Assembly: GCA_902478985.1 (NCBI GenBank)
Contig: CABSNH010000001.1
Coordinates: forward strand, 1-56,474
DNA length: 56,474 bases
Direction of reading: 5' to 3'
Source: an uncultured Collinsella sp.
GTDB taxonomy: Bacteria > Actinomycetota > Coriobacteriia > Coriobacteriales > Coriobacteriaceae
The stretch's first letter is position 1. Every line of letters begins with the position of its first letter. The notes beneath the pieces were generated by a model. That model saw nothing but the letters and a program-made list of their open reading frames with translations. It was not told the DNA's origin and searched no databases. Below are positions 17,522 to 26,386 of this stretch, one piece after another. The position numbers and the translations under genes were made by a program.

Positions 17522-19507
17522 ATGAAGCTCGCACTTGCACAGATCGATATGCGCCTGGGTGACATCGAAGGCATTTGCGGCCGCATCGAGGACCAGGCTC
17601 GCCTGGCTCATGAGCGCGGCGCGCGCGTGCTGTGCGTTCCGGCCCCGCTCTTTATGGGCGCCATGCCGGGCAGCCTGGTGGGCGCTGCCGATTTTGAGCA
17701 CGATATGCTGACGGGCCTGACGGGCGTTGCCGAGCGCATCCAAGAGCTCGATATGATCTGCATCGTGCCCGCTGCGGTTTCATTTGAGGGCCAGCCCCTG
17801 CTTGACTATATGATGCTTAAGGATGGTCGCGTGGTGCCTGCGCGCGCAAGTATTGCCCTGCAGCGCGGTGAGAACAACGACACACGTTGGGCACCGCCGG
17901 TGTTTGACGTGGACGGCGTGCGCATCGCTGTGGTGTTTGACCTGGATCGCGAGCTCGAGATGCTGCCGACCGGCGTCGACCTCATTGCCTATTTCCAGTT
18001 TAATGCGTTTGACATGACCGATCGCGAGACCGCCGCCGTCGCCGCCGTGCGCAGCGGTGCCTACCGCAAGATCGCCTCCAAGCGCAGCGTATGGTTTGCC
18101 TGCATGGCTCCGGTCGGCGCCTATGACGAGTCGGTGTATACCGGCGGGTCGTTTGTGCTCGACGATTGCGGTCGCGTGGTGGCCCAGGCGCCGTGTTTTG
18201 AGGAGAGCCTGCTGGTTCAGGAGATTCAACGCGGCGTGATGCTCGATGCCCTGGAGGACCACGAGCTGCCCGAGTTTCGCTCCGAGGAATGGCTGTGGCA
18301 GGCGCTGGTGCTTGCCGTGCGCGACAATGCTCGCGCTCGCGGTGCGTCGCGTGCCGTGGTGGCGCTCGAGGGCGATCTGCCGTCGTCCCTGTTGGCGGCG
18401 CTCGCCGTCGACGCCTTGGGTCCGCGTAATGTGATTGGCCTGGTGCTGGGGCGCAATCGCATCTTTACGCCGGCGCAGGAGGAGGCAGAGGCCGCCCGCT
18501 GTTCTGCTGTGCGCTCAATCGCCGAGCGCTTGCACATTCGCACCGTCGAGCGCGATGCGCCGGATGCGACGCGCGTGCTCGACCGCGACATGTCGGCGGG
18601 CGATGCCGAACGCCTGCGTTCGCGCGCGCTGGGCCTGATGCTCGAGGATACGGCGCTCGAGCTGGGCGCCATGGCGTTGAGCCCGCTTTCCAAGACTGAG
18701 TACGCACTGGCGGCGCCCGCGCTGTCCGGCGGCTATCAGGGCGACTTTGCGCCCTTTGGCGATGTGTATCTGTCGACGCTCGAGTTTGTGGCACGCGTGC
18801 GCAACCGTGCCTCGGCCGTGGTGCCCCAAGAGCTCGTGACGCTCAACGCGGTAGAGGATTGCATGGATCGCGTGCTGGCGCAGGCACTCTCGATGCTCGC
18901 CGGCCCGGTTGATATGCTCGATCGTGCGGCGCAGCTGCTGGGCGGGCTTGAGCCGGGCGAGGTCGATGGTGCGCTCGAGTCGCACGTGGACCGCAACCGT
19001 CCCTTTGACGACATCCCGATGGCCGCCGCCAAGCCCGAGGCCTGCTCGCTGCTGCTGATGCTCGTGCGCCAGGGTGAGGCTGCCCGTCGCATGTTACCGA
19101 CGGTGCCGATCGTTTCGGCCCGTTCGTTTGTCGAGCGCGCCTGGCCGTACATGCTTGCGTGGTCCGATCTGGGGCTCAACGGTAAGGAGCGCATGACGGT
19201 TGATTCTCTGGCACGCGCCGAAGTGCGCCGCTTTGCCGACGACGATACGAGTGACCGTATGCGCGGCGAGATGATGGGCATATTGGGCGAGCTGTTGGGT
19301 ATTTCGCCCGAGCAGATGGAAGAGCTGCGCTCCGAGGACGGTCAGCGTCGTCTGCACGAGGGCATGAAGCGGTTTGAGGGCGAGGTCCAGGACGCCATTG
19401 ATAAGATGATGGGCGGTCAGGGCGGACCGCAGGGTGGGCCCCAGGACACGCCGATGCCGCATCCGCCGGTGGATCCGAGGCAGTTTCCGTTCTTCTCGCA
19501 GAACTAA
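17522..19507 (+). CDS. degenerate NAD+ synthetase-like protein (nitrilase plus NadE folds)
   Basis: The 661-residue protein has the layout of glutamine-dependent NadE, a nitrilase-type domain (about 1-270) and an ATP-pyrophosphatase-type domain (about 275-590). The start KLALAQIDMRLGDIEG and the segment LAALAVDALGPRNVIGLVLG are family-like. The active sites are missing. The nitrilase Glu position reads VPAPLFMG, there is no catalytic Lys near residue 105 and no Cys near 140, and the PP-loop SGGxDS reads LEGDLPSS. A Gly/Pro/Gln-rich tail follows. The frame is intact over 2 kb, so it is probably a conserved pseudoenzyme. The ATG has GGAAAGGG seven bases upstream. Another gene must supply NadE activity. 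Confidence 0.75.
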   Translation: MKLALAQIDMRLGDIEGICGRIEDQARLAHERGARVLCVPAPLFMGAMPGSLVGAADFEHDMLTGLTGVAERIQELDMICIVPAAVSFEGQPLLDYMMLKDGRVVPARASIALQRGENNDTRWAPPVFDVDGVRIAVVFDLDRELEMLPTGVDLIAYFQFNAFDMTDRETAAVAAVRSGAYRKIASKRSVWFACMAPVGAYDESVYTGGSFVLDDCGRVVAQAPCFEESLLVQEIQRGVMLDALEDHELPEFRSEEWLWQALVLAVRDNARARGASRAVVALEGDLPSSLLAALAVDALGPRNVIGLVLGRNRIFTPAQEEAEAARCSAVRSIAERLHIRTVERDAPDATRVLDRDMSAGDAERLRSRALGLMLEDTALELGAMALSPLSKTEYALAAPALSGGYQGDFAPFGDVYLSTLEFVARVRNRASAVVPQELVTLNAVEDCMDRVLAQALSMLAGPVDMLDRAAQLLGGLEPGEVDGALESHVDRNRPFDDIPMAAAKPEACSLLLMLVRQGEAARRMLPTVPIVSARSFVERAWPYMLAWSDLGLNGKERMTVDSLARAEVRRFADDDTSDRMRGEMMGILGELLGISPEQMEELRSEDGQRRLHEGMKRFEGEVQDAIDKMMGGQGGPQGGPQDTPMPHPPVDPRQFPFFSQN

Positions 19508-19511
19508 AAAT

Positions 19512-19539
19512 GTTACGCGGTTTTACCAAACCGCGTAAC
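19512..19539. terminator. perfect 12-bp hairpin after the NadE-like gene
   Basis: GTTACGCGGTTT and its complement flank a TACC loop. No T-run follows, so termination is only a guess; it may belong to the structured element that starts at 19555. Confidence 0.45.
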
Positions 19540-19554
19540 GAGTCGACGCTGCGC

Positions 19555-19649
19555 GAGCCCCTGCCGGGCAATCTGCCGCTCAAACCGTCGCTTGCGTACA
19601 GAAGTACGCGGCGCTCCTCTTTCGCGACACCTTGCCACGGCAGGGACTC
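19555..19649. repeat. long imperfect inverted repeat with internal hairpin
   Basis: GAGCCCCTGCCGGGCAA (19555-19571) pairs with 19632-19649, with one mismatch and one bulge. Inside, GCGTAC (19594-19599) pairs with GTACGC (19604-19609) around AGAA. The region has no ORF. It may be a structured repeat, a remnant mobile element or an RNA. Confidence 0.5.
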
Positions 19650-19719
19650 GCTCGCTGACTTATGCTCAACCTATGGTTCAACCTTGCTTGCTAGATACGG
19701 TCACTGTTGTGTTATTCTA

Positions 19720-19731
19720 GAACAGACGTTC
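19720..19731 (+). promoter_or_regulatory. LexA (SOS) box upstream of ruvCAB
   Basis: GAACAGACGTTC matches the Gram-positive LexA consensus GAAC-N4-GTTC and is flanked by A and G. It lies 57 bases before the ruvC start and beside a possible -10 (TATTCT, 19713-19718). It predicts damage induction of ruvCAB. Confidence 0.75.
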
Positions 19732-19787
19732 GTGAATGATGCGCGGGGCCTTGCCTTGCGCTGTGCTTGTGGTGAGGGGAGGTTGGC

Positions 19788-20309
19788 TTGGTCATTTTGG
19801 GTATCGATCCCGGTTTGGCCCATACGGGCTGGGGGATTATCGAGGAACGACGTGGCGAGGTTCGCTGCCGTGCCTACGGTTGTATCGAGACCAGTGCGGG
19901 CAGCCCGCTCGCGGTGCGCCTGTCGCATATCGCCCACGACCTCAAGGGCGTCGTCGAACGCTACCGTCCCGATACCGCGGCTATCGAGAGCATTTACTTT
20001 GGCGCTAACGTCCGCTCGGCCATCCCCACGGCGCATGCCCGCGGTGCCGCGCTCGTGGCGCTTTCGGAGTGCGCGCTCGAGATTGGCGAATACACGCCCA
20101 TGCAGATTAAGCAGGCCGTGGTGGGCACGGGTGCCGCAGACAAGCGGCAGGTTGCCTACATGGTGCGCACGCTCACTCAGCTTGATCACGACCCACACCC
20201 AGACCATGCCGCCGATGCCCTGGCTTGCGCCATCTGTCACGTTAACCTTAGCCGTACCCGGGCGCTTACCGGCGGCGAGTTCTATCAACAGAGAGGAACC
20301 GGATACTGA
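19788..20309 (+). CDS. ruvC: Holliday junction endonuclease RuvC
   Basis: The 173-residue protein has the RuvC catalytic acids: Asp7 in GIDPG, Glu67 in AIESIYFG and the DHAADALACA segment. It resolves Holliday junctions together with RuvAB. It begins with TTG, preceded by GGGAGG five bases upstream; no ATG fits the conserved N-terminus. It overlaps ruvA by one base and forms the first gene of ruvCAB. Confidence 0.96.
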   Translation: MVILGIDPGLAHTGWGIIEERRGEVRCRAYGCIETSAGSPLAVRLSHIAHDLKGVVERYRPDTAAIESIYFGANVRSAIPTAHARGAALVALSECALEIGEYTPMQIKQAVVGTGAADKRQVAYMVRTLTQLDHDPHPDHAADALACAICHVNLSRTRALTGGEFYQQRGTGY

Positions 20310-20929
20310 TGATCTCCCAGCTCCATGGAACGCTTGTCGAGGCCACGATGAGCTCGGCCGTCGTCGATGTATCGGGCGTGGGCTTTGAGCTCGGTATTTC
20401 GGGCAGCACTGCCGCCACGCTGCCTACGCCCGGCGGCGAGGTTCGCCTCTATACCCGTATGCAGGTGCGCGAGGACGCCATGACGCTCTTTGGCTTTGCC
20501 TCCAAGGACGAGCGCACGATGTTCGATCGGCTCGTTTCCGTCTCGGGCGTCGGTCCGCGTCTGGCACTTGCCGTGCTTTCCACTTATACCGTGGGACAGC
20601 TGTATTCCCTGGTGATGGCCGAGGACGACAAGGGCATGGCCAAGGTGCCCGGCGTGGGCAAAAAGACCGCCCAGCGCCTCATTCTGGAGCTCAAGAGTAC
20701 CTTTGCCAAGGACAAGGGCTTTGTTCCGGTCGACGTAATCCCCGGTCAGGTTGCGATGCCGGTCCCCGCCGCCACTCCCTCGGCGATCGATGATGCCCGC
20801 GCGGCGCTCCTTTCCATGGGCTTTAGCCCGCAGGAGACCGAGGTTGCCCTGAGCGGGTATGATGGGCAGGATATGCGTGTCGAGGACCTGCTCGGCGCGG
20901 CGCTTAAGCGACTCGGAATGGATGCGTGA
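20309..20929 (+). CDS. ruvA: Holliday junction branch migration protein RuvA
   Basis: The 206-residue protein opens MISQLHGTLVEATMSSAVVD, the usual RuvA domain I. It then has two helix-hairpin-helix motifs (VSGVGPRLALAVLS and VPGVGKKTAQRLILELK) and a C-terminal domain III (ALLSMGFSPQETEVAL) that contacts RuvB. It binds four-way junctions and loads RuvB. Its start and stop codons overlap those of ruvC and ruvB, indicating coupled translation. Confidence 0.96.
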   Translation: MISQLHGTLVEATMSSAVVDVSGVGFELGISGSTAATLPTPGGEVRLYTRMQVREDAMTLFGFASKDERTMFDRLVSVSGVGPRLALAVLSTYTVGQLYSLVMAEDDKGMAKVPGVGKKTAQRLILELKSTFAKDKGFVPVDVIPGQVAMPVPAATPSAIDDARAALLSMGFSPQETEVALSGYDGQDMRVEDLLGAALKRLGMDA

Positions 20930-21996
20930 TGTGGGAAGCCGATGACTCTCAGGACCTGTGGGCGACGCCCGGCAACTCGCCGGCGGCATCCATGGCGCAC
21001 GGTGAGCGCATGGTGGGCTCGGAACTGACACCCGAAGACCTCGATGTCGACCGTACCCTGCGTCCCCAGCGCCTAGACGACTACTGCGGTCAGGAGCATA
21101 TCAAACAGAGCCTGCGCGTGCTGATCGAGGCGGCGCAGAGCCGTGGCGAGACGCTCGATCACGTGATCTTCTCGGGTCCTCCGGGCCTGGGCAAGACCAC
21201 GCTGGCTACCGTTATCGCCAACGAGCTGGGCGCTCAGATCAAGACGACGAGTGGTCCGGCTATCGCGCGTACCGGTGACTTGGCAGCCATCCTGACTAAC
21301 CTGCAGCCGGGTGACGTGCTGTTTATCGACGAGATCCACCGTCTTAACCGTTCGGTCGAGGAAGTCCTGTATCCCGCTATGGAGGACTTTGCGCTCGACA
21401 TCGTGATCGGTAAAGGCCCGGCCGCTCGCTCGATTCGCCTAGATATTCCCAAGTTTACGCTGGTGGCGGCAACGACCCGTTCGGGTATGCTGACCGGCCC
21501 GTTGCGCGACCGCTTTGGCATTTCGTATCGCCTGGACTACTACACGGTCGAGGAGCTTGCTCAGATCGTGACGCGCTCGGCGACCATCTTGGGCGTGACG
21601 ATAGACCATCCGAGCGCGCTCGAGATCGGCTCGCGCTCGCGTGGCACGCCGCGCTTGGCCAACCGTCTGCTCAAGCGTGTGCGCGACTATGCGCAGGTGC
21701 GCGGCAACGGTCCTATTGAGCTTGATATTTGCCGTCAGGCGCTCGAGTTTTTCGAGATTGATGAGCTTGGTCTGGACTGGATGGATATTCGCATCTTGGA
21801 GACGCTTGCCAAGACGTTCTCCGGCCGTGCCGTGGGTCTGACGACCCTTGCCAGCGCGGTGGGCGAGGACCCGGGTACGCTCGAGGATGTTTATGAGCCC
21901 TATCTGCTGCAGTGCGGCTTGATGATTCGCACGCCCCAGGGTCGCCAGGCAACGCTTCGCACCTTTGAGCACTTGGGCATCGAGCCAGCCGTTTAG
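20929..21996 (+). CDS. ruvB: Holliday junction helicase RuvB
   Basis: The 355-residue AAA+ ATPase has Walker A GPPGLGKTT, Walker B VLFIDEIHRLN, the sensor ATTRSGMLTGPLRDRFG and the C-terminal winged helix. It drives branch migration with RuvA. The ATG overlaps the ruvA stop (TGATG); a GTG three bases earlier is also possible. The N-terminus is about 20 residues longer than in Escherichia coli, common in Actinobacteria. Confidence 0.96.
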   Translation: MWEADDSQDLWATPGNSPAASMAHGERMVGSELTPEDLDVDRTLRPQRLDDYCGQEHIKQSLRVLIEAAQSRGETLDHVIFSGPPGLGKTTLATVIANELGAQIKTTSGPAIARTGDLAAILTNLQPGDVLFIDEIHRLNRSVEEVLYPAMEDFALDIVIGKGPAARSIRLDIPKFTLVAATTRSGMLTGPLRDRFGISYRLDYYTVEELAQIVTRSATILGVTIDHPSALEIGSRSRGTPRLANRLLKRVRDYAQVRGNGPIELDICRQALEFFEIDELGLDWMDIRILETLAKTFSGRAVGLTTLASAVGEDPGTLEDVYEPYLLQCGLMIRTPQGRQATLRTFEHLGIEPAV

Positions 21997-22142
21997 AGGC
22001 GGGTTTGTTTTGGCTGGTCTGTAGGCTATCGCTGAGCATTGGATAAACATATCGCCATTCATCGGTTACGGGTGTTTTACCATTGCGCGCCCGTGCTATG
22101 CTGAATTGGTCTTTTTCTCATCCGGTAACGAAAGGACCGCCC

Positions 22143-23810
22143 ATGCCTACTGACATCGAAATCGCACGTTCCGTCACGCCGCTGCCCATTACCGAGGTGG
22201 CTAAGAACGCCGGCGTCGACGTAAAGCACCTGATTCCGTACGGCTTCGACAAGGCTAAGGTTGACTATTCGCTGCTCAACGAGCCGACCAATCACCAGGC
22301 CAAGCTCGTCCTCGTGACCGCCATCAACCCCACGCCCGCCGGCGAGGGCAAGACCACCACGACCATCGGTCTGGCCGATGGCCTGCGCCGTCGCGGCGTC
22401 AAGAGCGCTGTGGCCCTGCGTGAGCCTTCGCTCGGCCCCGTCTTTGGCGTAAAGGGCGGTGCCGCCGGCGGCGGTTGGGCCCAGGTCATCCCCATGGAGG
22501 ACATCAACCTGCACTTTACCGGCGACTTCCACGCTATCGGTGCCGCCAATAACCTGCTGGCCGCCATGCTCGACAACCATATTCAGCAGGGCAACCAGCT
22601 CGGTATCGACGTTAAGCGCATTACTTGGAAGCGCGTCGTCGACATGAACGACCGTCAGCTGCGCCATGTTATCGACGGCATTGGCGGCAAGGCTCAGGGC
22701 GTGCCGCGCGAGGACGGCTTCGATATCACCGTTGCCTCCGAGGTTATGGCAATCCTGTGCCTGTCCACGAGCATCAACGACCTCAAGGAGCGCTTGGGCG
22801 AGATCGTCGTCGGCTACAGCTATGCCGGCGAGCCCGTCCGCGCCCGCGACCTCAAGGCTCAGGGCGCCATGGCCGCGCTGCTTAAGGACGCGCTCAAGCC
22901 CAACCTGGTGCAGACGCTCGAGGGTACGCCTGCGTTTGTCCACGGCGGTCCCTTCGCCAACATCGCCCATGGCTGCAATTCCATCATGGCCACGCGTATG
23001 GCTATGCGTTTTGGCGATGTCGCCATTACCGAGGCAGGCTTTGGCGCCGACCTGGGTGCCGAGAAGTTCCTCGACATCAAGTGCCGCATGACGGGCGTCC
23101 GCCCCAGCGCCGTCGTGATTGTCGCCACCGCCCGTGCGCTTAAGTACAACGGCGGTGTTGCCAAGGCCGACCTCAACGAGGAGAACCTCGAGGCCCTCAA
23201 GGCCGGTATGCCCAACCTGCTGCGCCACGTCGACAACATTCAGAATGTCTACGGTCTGCCCTGCGTGGTCGCCATCAACCGCTTCCCGACGGACACTGAG
23301 GCCGAGCTTGCGCTCATCGAATCCGAGTGCCAGAAGCTCGGCGTCAACGTTAAGCTTTCCGAGGTCTGGGCCAAGGGCGGCGAGGGCGCGCTCGACCTGG
23401 CCGATGAGGTCATGCGCCTGATTGAGCAGCCGAGTGAGCTCAAGTTTGCCTACGAGGACGGTGCCGATGTTGCCGATGCCCTCGAGGCCGTTGCCACCAA
23501 GGTCTACCGCGCCGACGGCGTCGACTTTACGCCAGCTGCCAAGCGCCAGCTCGCCGAGCTGCGCGAGAACGGCTTTGGTAACCTGCCGGTGTGCGTCGCC
23601 AAGACGCAGTACAGCTTTAGCGACAACGCCAAGGCCCTGGGCGCTCCCGAGGGCTTCCGCATCACCGTGCGCGAGCTCAAGGTTTCTGCCGGCGCCCACT
23701 TTGTGGTCGCGCTGACTGGCAGCGTCCTGACTATGCCGGGCCTGCCCAAGGTTCCCGCGGCAGAGAACATCGACGTCGACAACGACGGCAACATCACCGG
23801 CCTGTTCTAA
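22143..23810 (+). CDS. fhs: formate-tetrahydrofolate ligase
   Basis: The 555-residue protein is full length. It starts DIEIARSVTPLPI and has the nucleotide loop TPAGEGKTTTTIGLADGL, REPSLGPVFGVKGGAAGGG and the C-terminal GLPKVPAAENIDVDNDGNI. It makes 10-formyl-THF from formate, THF and ATP. FchA and FolD, which continue the pathway, are encoded at 35156-36645. AAGGA lies six bases before the ATG. It is a single gene closed by a terminator. Confidence 0.97.
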   Translation: MPTDIEIARSVTPLPITEVAKNAGVDVKHLIPYGFDKAKVDYSLLNEPTNHQAKLVLVTAINPTPAGEGKTTTTIGLADGLRRRGVKSAVALREPSLGPVFGVKGGAAGGGWAQVIPMEDINLHFTGDFHAIGAANNLLAAMLDNHIQQGNQLGIDVKRITWKRVVDMNDRQLRHVIDGIGGKAQGVPREDGFDITVASEVMAILCLSTSINDLKERLGEIVVGYSYAGEPVRARDLKAQGAMAALLKDALKPNLVQTLEGTPAFVHGGPFANIAHGCNSIMATRMAMRFGDVAITEAGFGADLGAEKFLDIKCRMTGVRPSAVVIVATARALKYNGGVAKADLNEENLEALKAGMPNLLRHVDNIQNVYGLPCVVAINRFPTDTEAELALIESECQKLGVNVKLSEVWAKGGEGALDLADEVMRLIEQPSELKFAYEDGADVADALEAVATKVYRADGVDFTPAAKRQLAELRENGFGNLPVCVAKTQYSFSDNAKALGAPEGFRITVRELKVSAGAHFVVALTGSVLTMPGLPKVPAAENIDVDNDGNITGLF

Positions 23811-23830
23811 GCCTGCTGACTATAGCTGCT

Positions 23831-23872
23831 AGCCCGCCCCGTCGCGCCTACCAAGGCTCGGCGGGGCTTTTT
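23831..23872 (+). terminator. terminator of fhs
   Basis: AGCCCGCC and GGCGGGGCT form a stem with one bulged base, followed by TTTTT. Confidence 0.7.
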
Positions 23873-23990
23873 GATCCTTAGGCACGCGCATGTCTTGTAG
23901 ATACCGGCGGGCTTTGCCCATCATAGGCTTTTGCGCGGGTAGAATGCATGGATAACTTGATGCTTGCAGGCGACGGAAAGGAAACGTTGC

Positions 23991-24974
23991 ATGGACCAGG
24001 ACAAGACGACCGTGATGGGCGGATATGGCTCCGCACAGGCTGGCGATAGCGCCGATGCGACTCGCGTTGTTTCCAACCCCGGTTATACCGACCCCGCCGC
24101 GACGCAGACGTCTGCCGAACCCACACGGGTTATAGGCTACGGCGATACACCACGGGATCCGTTTGATTATGCACCGCAGGACCCGTATGACAATGCGGCG
24201 CCGGACCCGTATGGCAATGCGGCGACAGATGCTTATAACAACCTGCCGCATAATCCCATTCCGCAGCCTCAGCAGACGACGTATATGCCGCGTACGGCGC
24301 AGGTCCAGTCTCGTTATGAGTCGCGCGATCCGCATGCGTGCCAGCCGTATCGCGAGTATCCCAAATCGATTCCGCAGTATGGTGAGGACGAGGAGAAGGC
24401 ACCGTCGCGTTCGTCGAGCGTGATCAAGAAAATCCTGATTGTGCTGGCGATCTTCTTTGCCTTGTCGATCGTGTTCGCCATCGTGTCGGGCATGCTCAAC
24501 AAGCGGGGCGCCACGACCGATGCCACGACCGAGCAGGCCGAGACCACCCAGTCTGCTGCCGTCGACCTGAGCGATATCCCGGGACAGTACTGGTCCAACG
24601 CCAAGAAGCTCCTCAAGTCGCGCGGAGCCGACCTTTCGAACGCCGTGATTCTGACCGACGATGGCTCAACGCCCGTCATCGATTCCAACTGGGTTGTTAC
24701 GAATGCCTACTATAACGACAACGGCAACCTGGAGATTCAGCTCACGCACAAGAACAGCTATGGCAACTCGTCCGGCGGCCAAAGCGGTACCGACAGCTCG
24801 AGCTCCAATACGCTGGAGGACTTGAGCAACAAGGCGCAGGAGTTGGGAGATAAGGCGCAAGAGCTGGGCGATACGGCACAAAACCTGGGTGATACTGCTC
24901 AGAATCTGGGCGATATGGCTACCAATGCCTGGGACGCTCTGCAAAACGGCATTTCGGGCGCACAGGGTAACTAG
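23991..24974 (+). CDS. one-TM protein with PASTA-like domain and heptad repeats
   Basis: The 327-residue protein is not recognised as a named family. An acidic, Pro/Tyr/Asp-rich cytoplasmic region (1-140) contains short repeats of the DPYDNAA type. A membrane segment follows at about 146-168 (KILIVLAIFFALSIVFAIVS). The external part has a PASTA-like stretch (GQYWSNAKKLLKSRGADLSN). It ends in near-perfect heptads of the form AQ-(E/N)-LGD-(K/T) at about 274-312, a likely coiled coil. The N-terminal MDQDKTTVMGGYG with Thr could be a kinase target. AAGGA precedes the ATG by eight bases and a TAGAAT box is at 23940. An envelope role is inferred only from topology. Confidence 0.75.
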   Translation: MDQDKTTVMGGYGSAQAGDSADATRVVSNPGYTDPAATQTSAEPTRVIGYGDTPRDPFDYAPQDPYDNAAPDPYGNAATDAYNNLPHNPIPQPQQTTYMPRTAQVQSRYESRDPHACQPYREYPKSIPQYGEDEEKAPSRSSSVIKKILIVLAIFFALSIVFAIVSGMLNKRGATTDATTEQAETTQSAAVDLSDIPGQYWSNAKKLLKSRGADLSNAVILTDDGSTPVIDSNWVVTNAYYNDNGNLEIQLTHKNSYGNSSGGQSGTDSSSSNTLEDLSNKAQELGDKAQELGDTAQNLGDTAQNLGDMATNAWDALQNGISGAQGN

Positions 24975-24986
24975 CTGTTAAGCGGG

Positions 24987-26168
24987 CTACAGCTGCTCTG
25001 CCGGACGGTCGGGCGAGCTAAAGCCCGAGTCAAACGTAACGACGCATGATGCATCGGGCCGGCGCTCGTGCACGATGCGCGTGACGAGCTCCAGTAGCTC
25101 CTCGTCGGATATGTCAAAGCCGTCGGGACGCACCAGGTCAAACGAAACAAAGCCGTCGTGCTCGTGCAGGTCGTGGATGGAAAGCGCAGGGTCGATCTGC
25201 GCTACGCCGCGCTTTACCCAGCCGCGCAGGTCGTCACCGGTTGTTGCAATGGGGTCGCAGTGCAGCGTAATGCCAATGCCCATCTGGCGTTTGATGTCGT
25301 GTTCGATGGTGTCCAGAATCTCGTGGTGCTCAAAGGCATCGCCCTCGCCGGGCATTTCCACGTGTGCGCTGGCAAACTGACGGCCGGGGCCGTAGTCATG
25401 CACCATGAGGTCGTGCGTGCCTAGAACCTGGGGGTATGACATGATCCTGTCGCGGATTTCCTGGACGAGCTTGGGGTCGGGCGCTTGCCCCAACAGCGGG
25501 CTGATGGCGTCGCGCACCAGGCCCATGCCGCTGATGCAAATGAAGATGCCCACGCCCAGGCCTGCCCAGCCGTCGAGATCAAAGCCGGTCGCTTGCGAAA
25601 TAAGCGCCGCCGCCAAGACCGAGCCCGAGGTGATGACGTCATTCTTGGAGTCCTGTGCCGTGGCGATGAGCGTCTCCGAGTCGATGCGATCACCCAACGT
25701 GCGGTTGAACGCGGCCATCCAGAGCTTAACGAGCATGGATGTAGCCAGTGCCGCAAGGGAAACAAGCGTGTAAGCGGTGGGGGAGGGCTTGATGATCTTG
25801 GTAACGGACTCGAGCACCAGATTGATGCCGACAGCACAAACGAGGACGGCGACAACCAGACCGGCGAGGTATTCGTAGCGGCCGTGGCCATAGGGGTGGC
25901 CTTCGTCGGCCGGGCGGCTGGCAAGTCGGAATCCGAGCAGGCTCACGATGTTGCTCGAGGCATCGGAGAGGTTGTTGAAGGCGTCGGCGATAAGCGAGAC
26001 AGAGCCGGCGAGCAGACCCGCGATGCCCTTGGCCAGACACAGGGTGATGTTGAGGCCAATGCAAATGAGGCTTGCGACAAAGACCGCGTTGGTGCGGCAA
26101 GCCGTATCGACCGGCTCGTCCTCGCTGCCGGGAACAAGCGTATGTACCAGCCGATTTACAAATAGCAT
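24987..26168 (-). CDS. cation diffusion facilitator (CDF) metal transporter
   Basis: The 393-residue protein has a six-helix membrane domain with the CDF metal sites: DAFNNLSDASSN in helix 2, HPYGHGRYE after it, and DSKNDVITS in helix 5. A ferredoxin-like cytoplasmic domain follows, with metal-binding His (HDLMVHDYGPG, HVEMPGEG). The protein continues about 60 residues beyond a standard CDF, with DLHEHDGFVSFDL and the sequence after it, which looks like a second copy of part of that domain. It should export Zn, Fe or Mn; the metal is unclear. The start at 26168 was chosen for its GAGGA site; longer frames lack one. Confidence 0.92.
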   Translation of the reverse strand: MLFVNRLVHTLVPGSEDEPVDTACRTNAVFVASLICIGLNITLCLAKGIAGLLAGSVSLIADAFNNLSDASSNIVSLLGFRLASRPADEGHPYGHGRYEYLAGLVVAVLVCAVGINLVLESVTKIIKPSPTAYTLVSLAALATSMLVKLWMAAFNRTLGDRIDSETLIATAQDSKNDVITSGSVLAAALISQATGFDLDGWAGLGVGIFICISGMGLVRDAISPLLGQAPDPKLVQEIRDRIMSYPQVLGTHDLMVHDYGPGRQFASAHVEMPGEGDAFEHHEILDTIEHDIKRQMGIGITLHCDPIATTGDDLRGWVKRGVAQIDPALSIHDLHEHDGFVSFDLVRPDGFDISDEELLELVTRIVHERRPDASCVVTFDSGFSSPDRPAEQL

Positions 26169-26386
26169 GGCAATCGTCCTCACAATCATGGTTAAGGGGA
26201 TAGTGTAGCTCGCATGGGCGCACCGTGCGCCGATGCTCAGAAAATGCAGCAATGGTCTGCTGGAGCTAACGAGCGGCCCTTCTTGTCCGACCAGGTGCTC
26301 CATTTTGGGCCACATGGGTATGGTCATGTGCTTGCCTGCCCGACATACTTAATGTCGACAGCCCCTGCGCAAAGGAGGATGTATCC

